A DNA stretch of 64,000 bases from Polaromonas sp. (GCA_013297865.1 JAAFIP010000003.1:277639-341638), one strand, 5' to 3'; shown: positions 25,744 through 35,158, numbered from the stretch's first letter. Translations and numbers: made by a program. Notes: generated by a model from the sequence alone, not told the origin.

Positions 25744-26913
25744 ATGTCCCACATGCACACATTACCCACCGACGCAGACCGCGCCTTGCTGATTGGCCGC
25801 GTATGGCTCGCTGACCTTGGCCCCGTGCTGTGCCTCGTCACACCTGATGCGGTTTACAACCTATCCAGCCTAGCCGCCACCTGCGCCGATCTGCTGTCCT
25901 TGCCCTCGCCTGTGCTCGCCATTGCTGCTGCCCGCGCACAGTTACCACGCATCGCAGACACCCCTGCCGTGCTGGCCAACAGCATCGAGGCCGCGCGTGA
26001 TACGTCGCAGCCCTACTTTCTCGCCCCCTGCGACCTGCAGCCCATCAAGGCTGCGGGCGTTACTTTTGTGGCCAGCATGCTCGAGCGCGTGATTGAAGAG
26101 CAGGCCCGCGGCGATGCCTCGCGCGCGCAGGCGGTGCGCGCGAGCATCTCCCAGATCGTGGGCGACAACCTGCGCGCTGTGGTGCCGGGTTCGGACCAAG
26201 CCATGCAGGTCAAGGCGCTGCTCATGCAGCAGGGCCTGTGGAGCCAGTACCTGGAGGTGGGCATTGGCAAAGACGCCGAGGTGTTTACCAAATCGCAGGC
26301 CATGAGCGCTGTGGGCTGGGGCAGCGAGATCGGCATTCACCCCGAAAGCCAGTGGAACAACCCCGAGCCCGAGATCGTGCTGGCCGTGTCACCTAGCGGC
26401 AAGGCGGTGGGCGCGGCTCTAGGCAACGATGTCAACCTGCGCGATTTTGAGGGCCGCAGCGCCCTGCTGCTGGGCAAAGCCAAGGACAACAACGCCTCCT
26501 GCGCGATAGGCCCCTTCATCCGCCTGTTTGACGCCCATTTCACCATCGACACCGTGCGCCAATGCGACATCAGCCTGCAGGTCACGGGGCGTGACGGCTT
26601 TGTGATGCAGGGCACCAGCAGTCTGGGCCAGATCAGCCGCGACCCGCTGGACCTGGTGGGCCAGACCATCAACGCCAACCACCAATACCCCGATGGCTTC
26701 ATGCTGTTTCTGGGCACCATGTTTGCCCCCACGCAAGACCGCTTTGGCCCCGGTCAGGGCTTTACCCACGCGGTAGGCGACACGGTGCGTGTGGGCACAC
26801 CCGCACTGGGCAGCCTGGTCAACACCATCAACACCTGCGACCAGATCGCCCCATGGACCTATGGCACACGCGATCTGATGCGCAGCCTGGCCCGGCGCGG
26901 CCTGTTGTCCTGA
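25744..26913 (+). CDS. FAH-family 2-keto-3-deoxy-pentonate dehydratase (XylX-like)
   Basis: The 389-residue product belongs to the fumarylacetoacetate hydrolase fold: LQPIKAAGVTFVASMLERVI, SQWNNPEPEIVLAVSP (metal ligands), GNDVNLRDFEGRSALLLGKA and ISRDPLDLVG. These segments match Caulobacter XylX, 2-keto-3-deoxy-D-xylonate dehydratase, very closely as I remember it. That enzyme makes alpha-ketoglutarate semialdehyde in the Weimberg pathway; a homologous enzyme serves L-arabinose. Whether the substrate here is from xylose or arabinose cannot be told. The neighbouring dehydrogenase starts 10 bases after the stop and supports a sugar-oxidation role. Confidence 0.8.
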   Translation: MSHMHTLPTDADRALLIGRVWLADLGPVLCLVTPDAVYNLSSLAATCADLLSLPSPVLAIAAARAQLPRIADTPAVLANSIEAARDTSQPYFLAPCDLQPIKAAGVTFVASMLERVIEEQARGDASRAQAVRASISQIVGDNLRAVVPGSDQAMQVKALLMQQGLWSQYLEVGIGKDAEVFTKSQAMSAVGWGSEIGIHPESQWNNPEPEIVLAVSPSGKAVGAALGNDVNLRDFEGRSALLLGKAKDNNASCAIGPFIRLFDAHFTIDTVRQCDISLQVTGRDGFVMQGTSSLGQISRDPLDLVGQTINANHQYPDGFMLFLGTMFAPTQDRFGPGQGFTHAVGDTVRVGTPALGSLVNTINTCDQIAPWTYGTRDLMRSLARRGLLS

Positions 26914-26923
26914 TTGCACCACC

Positions 26924-27694
26924 ATGCACCCAGATACTTTTCGACTTCCCGGCCTGCAGGGCCGCCATGTGCTGCTCACCGGCGGCTCCAGCGGTATTGG
27001 CCGCGCGATTGTGCAGGCTTTTGTGGGCCAAGGGGCCCATGTGAGCTTCCTGGACATCGATGCACAAGGCGCGCAGCAGACCATTGCGTTATGCGAGCAA
27101 ACCGGCGGCCAGACGCCCGTGTTTTATCCCTGCGATCTGACGCAGATTCCCGCGCTGCAAGCCGCCATGGCTGCCGCTGTGGCCAAGCACGGCGCCGTGC
27201 AGGTGCTGGTCAACAACGCTGCCCATGACGACCGCCACGCCTGGGGCAGTGTGACGGCCGACTATTGGGACAGCCGCATCGCTGTCAACCTGCGCCATGT
27301 GTTTTTCGCCATGCAGGAGGTTATTCCCGCCATGCAGCAGGCGCGCCAAGGTGTGATCGTCAATATGGGCTCCGTCACGCCCGTTCTAGGCCTGGGCGGC
27401 ATGCCTGTCTATTCGGCCAGCAAGGCTGCCATTGTCGGCCTGACCCGGTCTGCAGCCAAAGAATTCGGCAAAGACGGCATCCGTATCAATGCCGTGGTCC
27501 CGGGCGCAGTAGCCACCGAGCGGCAAAAAGCCCTGTGGCGCGACCCCCAGACTGTGGCGCAGATTGCTGCCGGCCAGTGCCTGCAGGGCGATATCAAGCC
27601 CGAAGATGTCGCCTATATGGTGCTGTTCCTGGCCAGTGAGGCCGCCGCCATGTGCACGGCACAAACCTACGCGGTCGATGCAGGGTGGATGTGA
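26924..27694 (+). CDS. SDR dehydrogenase, XylB-like pentose 1-dehydrogenase
   Basis: The 256-residue product is a classical short-chain dehydrogenase: NAD-binding TGGSSGIGRA near residue 19, DLTQ, LVNNAAHDDRHAW, the serine in VNMGSVTP and YSASKAA (catalytic YxxxK). NNA-DDRH and the C-terminal VDAGWM resemble Caulobacter D-xylose 1-dehydrogenase XylB. It would oxidise an aldopentose to the lactone with NAD. It is in an operon with the XylX-like gene. The dehydratase and semialdehyde dehydrogenase needed for a complete pathway are not in the window. Confidence 0.8.
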   Translation: MHPDTFRLPGLQGRHVLLTGGSSGIGRAIVQAFVGQGAHVSFLDIDAQGAQQTIALCEQTGGQTPVFYPCDLTQIPALQAAMAAAVAKHGAVQVLVNNAAHDDRHAWGSVTADYWDSRIAVNLRHVFFAMQEVIPAMQQARQGVIVNMGSVTPVLGLGGMPVYSASKAAIVGLTRSAAKEFGKDGIRINAVVPGAVATERQKALWRDPQTVAQIAAGQCLQGDIKPEDVAYMVLFLASEAAAMCTAQTYAVDAGWM

Positions 27695-27784
27695 TGGCCG
27701 GGCAGCTGCCGGCCTGGTTACACACTCTTGGTCTGCACACGCCCAGCCTGTGCTGAGCTTGCAGTATGGATATTGCCTGTCTAA

Positions 27785-27825
27785 TCGCTATTGAATTTAT
27801 AGCTGCCCCCGCGATATTCTATTGG
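27785..27825 (-). repeat. Dispersed 41-bp element, copy 7
   Basis: CGCTATTGAATTTATAGC is followed by TGCCCCCGCGATATTCTATTGG (one change in the core). It lies between the SDR gene and the acyl-CoA synthetase, both read rightward. Confidence 0.9.
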
Positions 27826-27966
27826 GCTAGAGGCCTGTTTACATATTAAACCGCAGGTGCATGCACCATCACAGTGCCTGCGCCGTATTAGGGACAACAA
27901 TAAGATACAAGAGCCGGGTTCTCCGCTATGGTATTGCTTTGAACAACATGTAACTCAGGAGTACCC

Positions 27967-29643
27967 ATGACCATTGACGCCAAGCACCTTCCCCTGCAAC
28001 GGGCCTACCACTGGGAGAAGGCTCGCGCCGACCAGTTGATGTTTACCCAGCCCATGGGCGGCGGCGTGGTGCGTGACATGACCTGGGCCCAGGCCATGGA
28101 CGAGACGCGGCGTATGGCGGCTTATCTGCAGTCTCTGGGCTACGAGCCTGGCGCACGCATCGCCATCATGAGCAAAAACACAGCCTGGTGGATCATGTCC
28201 GACCTGGCCATCTGGATGGCAGGCTATATCAGCGTGCCGATCTACCCCAACCTGGTCGCCGAGACCGTGCGCCAGATACTGGAGCACTCCGAGACCAAGC
28301 TGTGCATCGTCGGCAAGCTTGACGACTGGAAATCCATGCAGCCGGGCATTCCGGCCGACATGCCCTGCATCAGCACCCCGCTGTGCGATGCCACCCAGTT
28401 CAAGACCTGGGACGACATCATTGCCAACACAGCGCCCATGAAAGCCAGCCCGGTGTTTGCGGCCAACGCCATTGCCACCATCATCTACACCTCAGGCACC
28501 ACGGGCATGCCCAAGGGCGCGGTGCACGGCTTTGAATCCTTTGCCCACACTGCGCTGGCTTTTGTGGACAACATCCAGACCAACACCAACGACCGCATGC
28601 TCTCGTACCTGCCGCTGGCCCACGTGGCCGAGCGCTGCCTGGTCGAAGGCCAGATGATCTACCACGGCATGCACATCTTCTTTGCGGAAAGCCTGGACAC
28701 CTTCCTGGCTGACCTGCAGCGCGCCCGGCCCACCATCTTTTTCTCAGTGCCCCGCCTGTGGGTCAAGTTCCAGCAGGGCATCTTCAAAAAAATGCCCGCC
28801 AAAAAGCTTGACCGCCTGATGTCGATCCCGATCCTGGGTGGCGTAGTGCGCAAAAAGATTCTCAAGCAATTGGGTATGGACTCCATGCGTATTGCAGGCA
28901 CTGGCGCAGCGCCCCTGCCGCCTGAAGTGATGACCTGGTACCGTAAGCTGGGCCTGGAACTGCTCGAGGGCTATGGCATGACCGAGCAGTTTGCTGCGGC
29001 CACCGCCTCCATCCCCGGCAAATCGCGCATCGGCTATGTCGGCAACGCTGCCAGCTGCTGCGAGATCAAGCTGTCCGACACGGGCGAGGTGCTCACTCGC
29101 GGCCCTGCACACATGCAAGGCTATTTCAAAGAGCCCGAGAAAACCGCAGAAACCATGACGGCCGACGGCTGGCTCAAAACCGGCGATCTTGGCTCGATCG
29201 ACGAGCAGGGTCGGCTGAAAATTGTGGGCCGCGCCAAAGAGCAGTTCAAAACCAGCAAAGGCAAGTATGTCTCGCCCGCGCCGATTGAAAACAAGCTCGG
29301 TGCCTTCACCAAGATCGAAGCCTGCCTGGTCTCTGGCGTGGCCTTTCCGCAGCCCTTTGCGCTGGCCATGCTGCCCGCAGGCCAGTGGGAGGCGCTGCAG
29401 GATGCCGATGCGCGCAAGGAATTTACCGAAGAGCTGGACGCGCATCTGAAAACAGTGAACGAACAACTCGACCCGCACGAGCGCCTGGACTTCGTGGCTG
29501 TGGTGCCTGAGCAGTGGACGGTGGAGAGCGGCTTTGTCACACCCACCTTGAAAATCAAACGCAATGTGGTGGAAAAGCACTACCACGACCATTTCGAGAA
29601 ATGGGCTAAAGCCCGCAAGACGGTGGTGTGGCACCAGGCCTGA
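27967..29643 (+). CDS. AMP-dependent acyl-CoA synthetase
   Basis: The 558-residue product is an ANL-family adenylating enzyme: P-loop IIYTSGTTGMPKGAVHG near residue 180, EGYGMTEQFAA near 336, KTGDLGSIDEQGRLKIVGRA and KGKYVSPAPIENKL with the catalytic lysine region. It resembles long-chain fatty acid-CoA ligases of the FACL15/LC-FACS style. It activates a carboxylic acid, probably a fatty acid, to its CoA thioester. It stands alone as a single gene with a 272-base upstream gap and a hairpin downstream. Confidence 0.88.
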   Translation: MTIDAKHLPLQRAYHWEKARADQLMFTQPMGGGVVRDMTWAQAMDETRRMAAYLQSLGYEPGARIAIMSKNTAWWIMSDLAIWMAGYISVPIYPNLVAETVRQILEHSETKLCIVGKLDDWKSMQPGIPADMPCISTPLCDATQFKTWDDIIANTAPMKASPVFAANAIATIIYTSGTTGMPKGAVHGFESFAHTALAFVDNIQTNTNDRMLSYLPLAHVAERCLVEGQMIYHGMHIFFAESLDTFLADLQRARPTIFFSVPRLWVKFQQGIFKKMPAKKLDRLMSIPILGGVVRKKILKQLGMDSMRIAGTGAAPLPPEVMTWYRKLGLELLEGYGMTEQFAAATASIPGKSRIGYVGNAASCCEIKLSDTGEVLTRGPAHMQGYFKEPEKTAETMTADGWLKTGDLGSIDEQGRLKIVGRAKEQFKTSKGKYVSPAPIENKLGAFTKIEACLVSGVAFPQPFALAMLPAGQWEALQDADARKEFTEELDAHLKTVNEQLDPHERLDFVAVVPEQWTVESGFVTPTLKIKRNVVEKHYHDHFEKWAKARKTVVWHQA

Positions 29644-29665
29644 TGCCCGCCTAGGCTGATGCCAG

Positions 29666-29684
29666 CATAGCCCGACGGGCTATG
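29666..29684 (+). other. Perfect 8-bp stem-loop after the acyl-CoA synthetase
   Basis: CATAGCCC, GAC and GGGCTATG form a perfect stem 23 bases after the stop codon. There is no T run, so it is not a canonical intrinsic terminator; it may protect the 3' end of the mRNA. Confidence 0.6.
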
Positions 29685-29730
29685 GCCAGCCCCGCCACGG
29701 CAGGCGGGTTTTCGGTGTACGCTGTAATGC

Positions 29731-30285
29731 ATGGCAAACACCCCCGACTGGCTGCAGGCCGCGCAGGCGCAGTGGCGCTGGCGCGGCGCAGACCGCCCAC
29801 CCTTTGCGCAAACGCCCGGCCCAGGCCAGGTCTCGGTGTGGGATTTTCCGCGCCCGCCCCAGCTGGTGCTGGACACGCGCGAAGTCATAGTCCACTGGGG
29901 TGACACCTTGGTGGCCCACTCCAAGCGCTGTGTGCTGGTGTTGGAGACCGCCCACCCACCGAGCTTCTACATTCCCTGGGCCGACGTGACGCGCACTCTG
30001 CTGGTCAGTGCCAGCGGCAGCTCGCTATGCGAGTGGAAAGGCCCGGCGCAGTACTGGTCGCTCAAGGACGGTGATCGCATGCTGCCCCAGGTGGCTTGGA
30101 GCTATCCATCGCCCTTCGATGGCGCGCAAGCGCTGGCCGACTGCGTGGCGTTCTACCCAGCGCAGTTGCATTGCACCGTCGCCGGTGCGCGCGTGCAAGC
30201 GCAGCCCGGGGGCTTTTACGGTGGCTGGATCACGCCGGAGCTGGTAGGTCCGTTCAAAGGCGAGCCTGGTACCTCTGCTTGGTAG
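29731..30285 (+). CDS. DUF427 family protein
   Basis: The 184-residue product contains DUF427-type signatures: WDFPRPPQLVLDTREVIVHW, YIPWADVTRTLL, CEWKGPAQYWSL and WSYPSPFDGAQALADCVAFY. The fold is a small beta-rich domain of unknown function common in proteobacteria and actinobacteria. No signal peptide. It is a single gene, 87 bases after the synthetase and 134 before the osmoprotectant transporter. Confidence 0.85.
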   Translation: MANTPDWLQAAQAQWRWRGADRPPFAQTPGPGQVSVWDFPRPPQLVLDTREVIVHWGDTLVAHSKRCVLVLETAHPPSFYIPWADVTRTLLVSASGSSLCEWKGPAQYWSLKDGDRMLPQVAWSYPSPFDGAQALADCVAFYPAQLHCTVAGARVQAQPGGFYGGWITPELVGPFKGEPGTSAW

Positions 30286-30419
30286 TTTTGTTGAAGACAG
30301 CAGTGAGAAATTTGCTCCAAGTAATGCAACCAGTAACAAGAAAATATTACTCAGCATGGGCATAATGAAATGTAATTGTCTCCAGTACCCATCCTTCAGA
30401 CGTCATCACGAAAGCCACT

Positions 30420-31355
30420 ATGAACCAACTCAAACGTAAGCACTTCATCACCCAGCTTGCCGTTGTGCTGTCGGCTGGTCTGCTGGCCAGCAGCGCACTG
30501 GCCCAGACGGCCGCTGTACGCGTGGGCTCTAAAATCGACACCGAAGGCAAGCTGCTCGGCAGCATGATCGTGCTGGCCCTGGAGGCAGGCGGCATCAAGA
30601 CAGAGAACAAAACCGCGCTGGGCAACACCAAGGTCTTGCGGGGTGCCATCACCGCAGGCGAGATCGATCTCTACCCCGAATACACCGGCAATGGTGCCTT
30701 CATGTTTGCCGACGAGTCCAACCCGGTGTGGAAAAACGCCAAGGCGGGCTATGAGCGTGTGAAGGCGCTGGACATGGAAAAAAACAAAATCGTCTGGCTG
30801 GAGCCCGCCCCGGCCAACAACACCTGGGCGATTGCCGTGCGCAAGGATGTGGCCACGACCAACAAGCTCAAAACCCTGGACGATTTGGGCAAATGGATCA
30901 GCGGCGGCGGGCAGTTCAAACTGGCTGCGTCAGCAGAATTCGTCGAGCGCGCTGACGCCATGCCCGCGTTTCAGACGGCTTACGGCTTCAAGCTCAAGCC
31001 CGAGCAGATTTTGACCCTGGCTGGTGGCGACACGGCCGTCACCATCCGCGCAGCGGCAGAGAAAACCTCGGGCGTCAACGCGGCCATGGCCTATGGCACC
31101 GACGGCCCGGTGGCCGCACTGGGCCTGGTGGTGATGGAAGACCCCAAAGGCGTGCAGCCCATCTATGCCCCCGCGCCGATCGTGCGCGCTGAGGTGCTGG
31201 CCAAAAACCCCAAGATCCAGAGCATCCTTGCACCAGTGTTCAAAACCCTTGACGGCGCTACCCTGCAGTCGCTGAACGCCAAAATCCAGATCGAAGGCCA
31301 GGACGCGAAAAAAGTCGCTGGTGATTTCCTGAAATCTAAAGGCCTGCTGAAATAG
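30420..31355 (+). CDS. Osmoprotectant ABC transporter substrate-binding protein (OsmF/YehZ type)
   Basis: The 311-residue product has a signal peptide ending ...SSALAQ and an OpuAC-like binding fold: RVGSKIDTEGKLLGSMIVLA, DLYPEYTGNGAF, and GVNAAMAYGTDGPVAALGL. OsmF/YehZ proteins bind glycine betaine, choline or similar quaternary amines, often with low affinity. It is the first gene of a four-gene transporter (binding protein, permease, ATPase, permease), an order equivalent to E. coli yehZYXW. Confidence 0.88.
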   Translation: MNQLKRKHFITQLAVVLSAGLLASSALAQTAAVRVGSKIDTEGKLLGSMIVLALEAGGIKTENKTALGNTKVLRGAITAGEIDLYPEYTGNGAFMFADESNPVWKNAKAGYERVKALDMEKNKIVWLEPAPANNTWAIAVRKDVATTNKLKTLDDLGKWISGGGQFKLAASAEFVERADAMPAFQTAYGFKLKPEQILTLAGGDTAVTIRAAAEKTSGVNAAMAYGTDGPVAALGLVVMEDPKGVQPIYAPAPIVRAEVLAKNPKIQSILAPVFKTLDGATLQSLNAKIQIEGQDAKKVAGDFLKSKGLLK

Positions 31356-31360
31356 ACGGA

Positions 31361-32635
31361 TTGCCGCAGCCTTGCCGACCTCCACTGCACCAGCTTCCTG
31401 TGCGGCCTGCTGCCTTGGCCTTTAGCCCCGTCAGCATCACGCTGACACTGCTGGCTGCCTGCGCCCTGCTGTGGCTGCCTTTTGTGCGCAGCGCCCCTAA
31501 CCGCATGGTCTCTGGCCAGGCTGTGGCGCTGTGGGATGTCCTGCAGGCCTCTCCGCTGTGGTTGGCTGCCTTCTTGGCAGCCTTGTTGCTGCTGATCGTG
31601 GCCAGCTGCGTACTGCGCCCTGCTCGCACCGTGCTGTGGCTGCAGGCAGGCTTGGCGTGTGGGCTGATGGCGGCGCTGCTGGCCATGGCAGGCAGCTACG
31701 CGCAGCAGGTTGCGCTCACCCAATCGCCGATTGCGCGCACCTCGCTGGGCTCGGCCTTCTGGTCGGTCATGGTGCTGGCCTGGCTGCTGGCGGCTGAGGC
31801 CCTGCAGCGCCTGCGCGCGCGCCTGCTGTGGCGCACGGTGCTGATGCTCGCTGCGCTGTTGCCCTTGGTGTGGCTGCTGCACAGTGGCTGGTGCAACGAG
31901 CTGTCGATCATGAAAGAATTTGCCAACCGCTCAGACATTTTTGGCGCAGCGGTGCTGCGGCATATGCAGATTGTGCTTTTCACCATGCTGCCCACCCTGG
32001 CCATCGGCATACCGCTGGGCTGGTGGGTACACCAGCGGCGCAGTGCCGACAGCAGTGTGTTTGCGGTGCTCAACGTCATCCAGACCATCCCGTCGATTGC
32101 CCTGTTTGGCCTGCTGATGGCTCCTTTGGCCCTGCTGGCAGCACGCTTTCCGGCACTGGCGCAGGCGGGCATCAGCGGTGTCGGCCTGGCACCGGGTGTG
32201 ATCGCCCTGGTGCTGTACAGCCTGCTGCCCGTGGTGCGCGGCACACTGGCGGGGCTGCAGCAGGTGCCCACTGCGGTGGTCAACGCGGCGCGCGGCATGG
32301 GCATGTCACCTGCGCAGACCGCCTGGCGGGTACAGCTGCCTCTGTCTTTGCCGGTGCTGCTGTCCGGCGTGCACAGCGCCACCATTGCCACGGTGGGCAT
32401 GGCCACCATCACTGCGCTGATTGGCGCGGGCGGCCTGGGCGCCATCATGTTTGAAGGCCTGTTCAGCAGCGCGCAGGATCTGGTGCTGCTGGGCGTAGTG
32501 CCCATCGTGGCGCTGGCGGTGCTGACCGATGCGCTGTTCAAGCTGCTGATCCAGTTCACCCTGCACGCCACCCACACTGCGCAGCCTGCGGTGTCAGACA
32601 GTCAGAACACTGCCGCACAAGGCGCACTGGCATGA
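31361..32635 (+). CDS. Osmoprotectant ABC transporter permease (YehY type)
   Basis: The 424-residue product has about five N-terminal membrane helices of unclear role followed by a typical BPD permease domain with VVNAARGMGMSPAQTAWRV (EAA-like loop). E. coli YehY likewise has an extra N-terminal membrane part. The start is uncertain: the frame opens at TTG 31361, five bases after osmF, and no in-frame ATG occurs before the first helix. It overlaps the ATPase gene by four bases. Confidence 0.85.
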   Translation: MPQPCRPPLHQLPVRPAALAFSPVSITLTLLAACALLWLPFVRSAPNRMVSGQAVALWDVLQASPLWLAAFLAALLLLIVASCVLRPARTVLWLQAGLACGLMAALLAMAGSYAQQVALTQSPIARTSLGSAFWSVMVLAWLLAAEALQRLRARLLWRTVLMLAALLPLVWLLHSGWCNELSIMKEFANRSDIFGAAVLRHMQIVLFTMLPTLAIGIPLGWWVHQRRSADSSVFAVLNVIQTIPSIALFGLLMAPLALLAARFPALAQAGISGVGLAPGVIALVLYSLLPVVRGTLAGLQQVPTAVVNAARGMGMSPAQTAWRVQLPLSLPVLLSGVHSATIATVGMATITALIGAGGLGAIMFEGLFSSAQDLVLLGVVPIVALAVLTDALFKLLIQFTLHATHTAQPAVSDSQNTAAQGALA

Positions 32636-33564
32636 TCGAATTCATCCAGATCGGCAAGTCTTACAGCGGCACCCGCGTGATCGACGGCCTGAACCTGTCG
32701 ATCGCACGTGGTGAGTTTGTGGTCATCATCGGTCCTTCGGGCTCGGGCAAGTCCACCCTGCTCAAGATGATCAATCGCATGGAAGACCATGACGAGGGCA
32801 AAATCCTGCTGGGTGGCGAAGAGATCTACAAGTTCAAAGTGCGCGAGCTGCGGCTGCGCATGGGCTACGCGATCCAGTCAGTGGGCCTGTTTCCGCACTG
32901 GAGCGTAGAGCGCAATATCGCCACCGTGCCGCAGATGCTGGGCTGGAGCAAGGACAAGATAGCCCAGCGCGTGACCGAGCTGCTGCAACTGTTCCAGCTG
33001 GACCCCGAGCAGTACCGCGGCCGCTATCCACACCAGCTCTCCGGTGGCCAGCAGCAGCGCATTGGTGTGGCGCGTGCGCTAGCCGCCGACCCCGATGTGC
33101 TGTTGATGGACGAGCCATTTGGCGCGCTCGACCCCGCCACCCGCAGCGCCCTGCAGCTGGAGATGAAGCGGGTGCACCAGGTGTCGGGCAAAACCATCGT
33201 GATGGTCACCCACGATATTGACGAGGCCCTGCTGCTGGCCACCAAAATCGTTCTGCTCGACCAAGGCCGCGTGGTGCAGCAGGGCTCGCCGTTGCAGCTG
33301 CTGGCTGCGCCTGCCAACGATTTTGTGGTGGATTTTGTGGGCCGCAGTGACAGAGGTATCAAGCTGCTGTCGCTCAAGCCCGCCGTAGCCCTGGCACGCG
33401 CACAGGCCGCTGTTGCTGGCCCCAGCCTGCCACCAGAGACGACTTTGCGTGAGGCGGTATCGTTCATGACGGTGCACCACATCGCGCAGGTGAATGTGCT
33501 GGACAGCGCGGGCCAGCATGCGGGCGTGGTGCATGCGGCAGATATTTTTGCGCAGGGCACATGA
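32632..33564 (+). CDS. Osmoprotectant ABC transporter ATP-binding protein (YehX type)
   Basis: The 310-residue product has Walker [16 protein letters not shown], the [15 protein letters not shown] signature, Walker [14 protein letters not shown] and the His switch TMVTHDID-like [12 protein letters not shown]-terminal region of about 70 residues resembles a CBS-like regulatory part, as in OpuAA-type ATPases. The start overlaps the previous gene (ATGA) and the stop overlaps the next gene. Confidence 0.9.
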   Translation: MIEFIQIGKSYSGTRVIDGLNLSIARGEFVVIIGPSGSGKSTLLKMINRMEDHDEGKILLGGEEIYKFKVRELRLRMGYAIQSVGLFPHWSVERNIATVPQMLGWSKDKIAQRVTELLQLFQLDPEQYRGRYPHQLSGGQQQRIGVARALAADPDVLLMDEPFGALDPATRSALQLEMKRVHQVSGKTIVMVTHDIDEALLLATKIVLLDQGRVVQQGSPLQLLAAPANDFVVDFVGRSDRGIKLLSLKPAVALARAQAAVAGPSLPPETTLREAVSFMTVHHIAQVNVLDSAGQHAGVVHAADIFAQGT

Positions 33565-34325
33565 TGTCAGCCAAGCCAGCCCTTGCCAGACCTGCAGCCC
33601 GAGGCTGGCGCGACCCCTTGCTGTGGGCGCTCGCAGCACTGGCCGCTTTGCTGGTGGCGCTGCCGTATTCCACGCCATTATTCAAGGCCCTGTTTCCAGC
33701 CATCCAGCGCCCGCTGTATCTGCAGGAGCCGTTTGCGCAGCTGCTGTGGCAGCACTGCAAGCTGGTTGGCATCTCCAGCGGCATAGCCGTGCTGGCAGGC
33801 ACCCTAGCGGGGATAGCCATTACGCGCCATGCGGGCCGGGCTTTTGAGTCGGTAGTGCAGGCGCTGGTGTCCATGGGCCAGACTTTTCCACCCGTGGCCG
33901 TGCTGGCCGTGGCGGTGCCCGTAGTGGGCTTTGGCGAGCTGCCCGCGCTGATCGCCCTGGCGCTGTACGGCACGTTGCCGGTGCTGCACTCCACCATGGC
34001 GGGTTTGCAAGCCGTGCCTGTGGCCGTGCGGCAATCAGCCCAGGGTATGGGCATGTCGCCCTGGCAGCGCTTGTACAAGGTAGAAGCGCCGCTGGCTTTG
34101 CCGGTGTGGCTGGCAGGAGTGCGCGCGTCGGTGATCATCAATATCGGCACAGCAGCCATCGCCTCCACAGTAGGCGCCAAAACTCTGGGCTCTCCAATCA
34201 TCGTGGGCTTGAGCGGCTTCAACACGGCTTATGTGCTGCAAGGCGCATTGCTGGTGGGCATGTTGGCTATCGTTGTCGATATGGGCTTTGAGCGGCTGGC
34301 TAGGGCAGTGGCTTGGGAAACCTGA
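33561..34325 (+). CDS. Osmoprotectant ABC transporter permease (YehW type)
   Basis: The 254-residue product has about six membrane helices and the permease loop [20 protein letters not shown]. It pairs with the YehY-like permease to form the transmembrane channel. Its start overlaps the ATPase stop by four bases. The stop is followed directly by a long repeat-rich non-coding region. Confidence 0.9.
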   Translation: MMSAKPALARPAARGWRDPLLWALAALAALLVALPYSTPLFKALFPAIQRPLYLQEPFAQLLWQHCKLVGISSGIAVLAGTLAGIAITRHAGRAFESVVQALVSMGQTFPPVAVLAVAVPVVGFGELPALIALALYGTLPVLHSTMAGLQAVPVAVRQSAQGMGMSPWQRLYKVEAPLALPVWLAGVRASVIINIGTAAIASTVGAKTLGSPIIVGLSGFNTAYVLQGALLVGMLAIVVDMGFERLARAVAWET

Positions 34326-34394
34326 TGGGCGCTTGTTTTTGGTCTTCTTTGTCGTCTCGGGTTGCTGTATTTTCTGGTGCTTTAGTGCTCCAGG

Positions 34395-34435
34395 TCAATG
34401 GAATATCGCGGGGGCAGCTATTGTTTTTATAGTAC
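34395..34435 (+). repeat. Dispersed 41-bp element, copy 8
   Basis: TCAATGGAATATCGCGGGGG is followed by CAGCTAT-TGTTTTT-ATAGTA (two changes in the core). It lies 70 bases after the yehW-like stop codon. Confidence 0.88.
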
Positions 34436-34680
34436 TTTGTTTGTCTTAGGTCTTTGAACAGCCCGCGGCAAGGCTCTTGTAGCTGAAGTTGACCCTGGAC
34501 GGGCGATGGGACATGTCGCTGCAAAAAATCTCCGAAAACACGCGTGATGCTTGGTAGTCATCTGGAGATGGTGGGCCGCGCCTTTCTGCGATTTTTTCAT
34601 CGACACGCTCCCATCGCTTCACCCTGGCTAATGGGTTTGTTGAAAGCCCGCGCGCCGGGGGAGGACGGGGGATTCTTTGC

Positions 34681-34734
34681 GCTCTGTGCGCTCTGTGCGC
34701 TCTGTGCGCTATGTGCGCTATGTGCACTCTGCGC
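34681..34734 (+). repeat. 9-bp tandem repeat, six units
   Basis: The units are GCTCTGTGC three times, GCTATGTGC twice, then ACTCTGCGC. The next nine bases (GGTCCGTGT) look like a more decayed unit. The 9-base period keeps any reading frame open, which explains the long spurious frames across it. Confidence 0.92.
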
Positions 34735-34866
34735 GGTCCGTGTCTGCCTTGGCGTTGCAGGGACTTCGAGAGGCTAATCCAAGCCGGGGGAGTTAGGTCC
34801 TGACCGACCAAGGCCGAACAGCCAAGCCGCGAAACCGCCGAGCGAAACCCCAAGTCAGTGAAGAGC

Positions 34867-35067
34867 ACGCTGCCCAGGTGCCCTGGGGTGGTCCACCCAA
34901 TCAGAGCGCCGGGCTCGAAGCACGGACCGCTTTGGGATCAGAAAACGTCGGTGTCTGAGCGCGCAGCGCGAGTTTCGACGTTTTCCCCAAAGCGGGAGTA
35001 CTGCAGAGGCTCCCCGCGAAGCGGGCCGGCGCTCGGGTGGACTACCCCAGGGCGCCTGGGCAGCGTG
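34867..35067. repeat. Imperfect palindrome of about 200 bp
   Basis: The left arm begins CACGCTGCCCAGGTGCCCTG and the right arm ends with its near-complement CAGGGCGCCTGGGCAGCGTG. The outer 33 bases pair with about two mismatches. An inner segment CGCTTTGGG...AAAACGTCG also pairs with CGACGTTTTCCCCAAAGCG. The centre is near 34960. A transcript could fold into one long hairpin. Confidence 0.85.
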
Positions 35068-35158
35068 CGGACCAAGATCAGGAACTACAAAAGCCAAGCG
35101 AACCACCTCAGAGCACCTGGCCAGCGTGCGGCCCCGGATCAGCAACTACAGAAGCCAG
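35042..35158 (+). repeat. Direct repeat of about 55 bp, two copies
   Basis: The copy at 35042-35096 overlaps the right arm of the palindrome; the copy at 35103-35158 follows at once. Both share CACCTGG or CGCCTGG, CAGCGTGCGG, GATCAG and AACTACA-AAGCCA in the same order. The unit has therefore been duplicated or inserted repeatedly. Confidence 0.8.

Noticed and set aside
34681..34734. CRISPR-like array.
   Set aside because: The units are only nine bases and contiguous, with no spacers; it is a simple tandem repeat.
34446..34868. Minus-strand 140-codon frame containing SRVFSEIFCSDMSHRPSRVN.
   Set aside because: It runs through the 9-bp tandem array, has no recognised domain and no good start. 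Its C-terminal part looks oddly protein-like, so it may be a decayed repeat-borne fragment, but I cannot support a gene.
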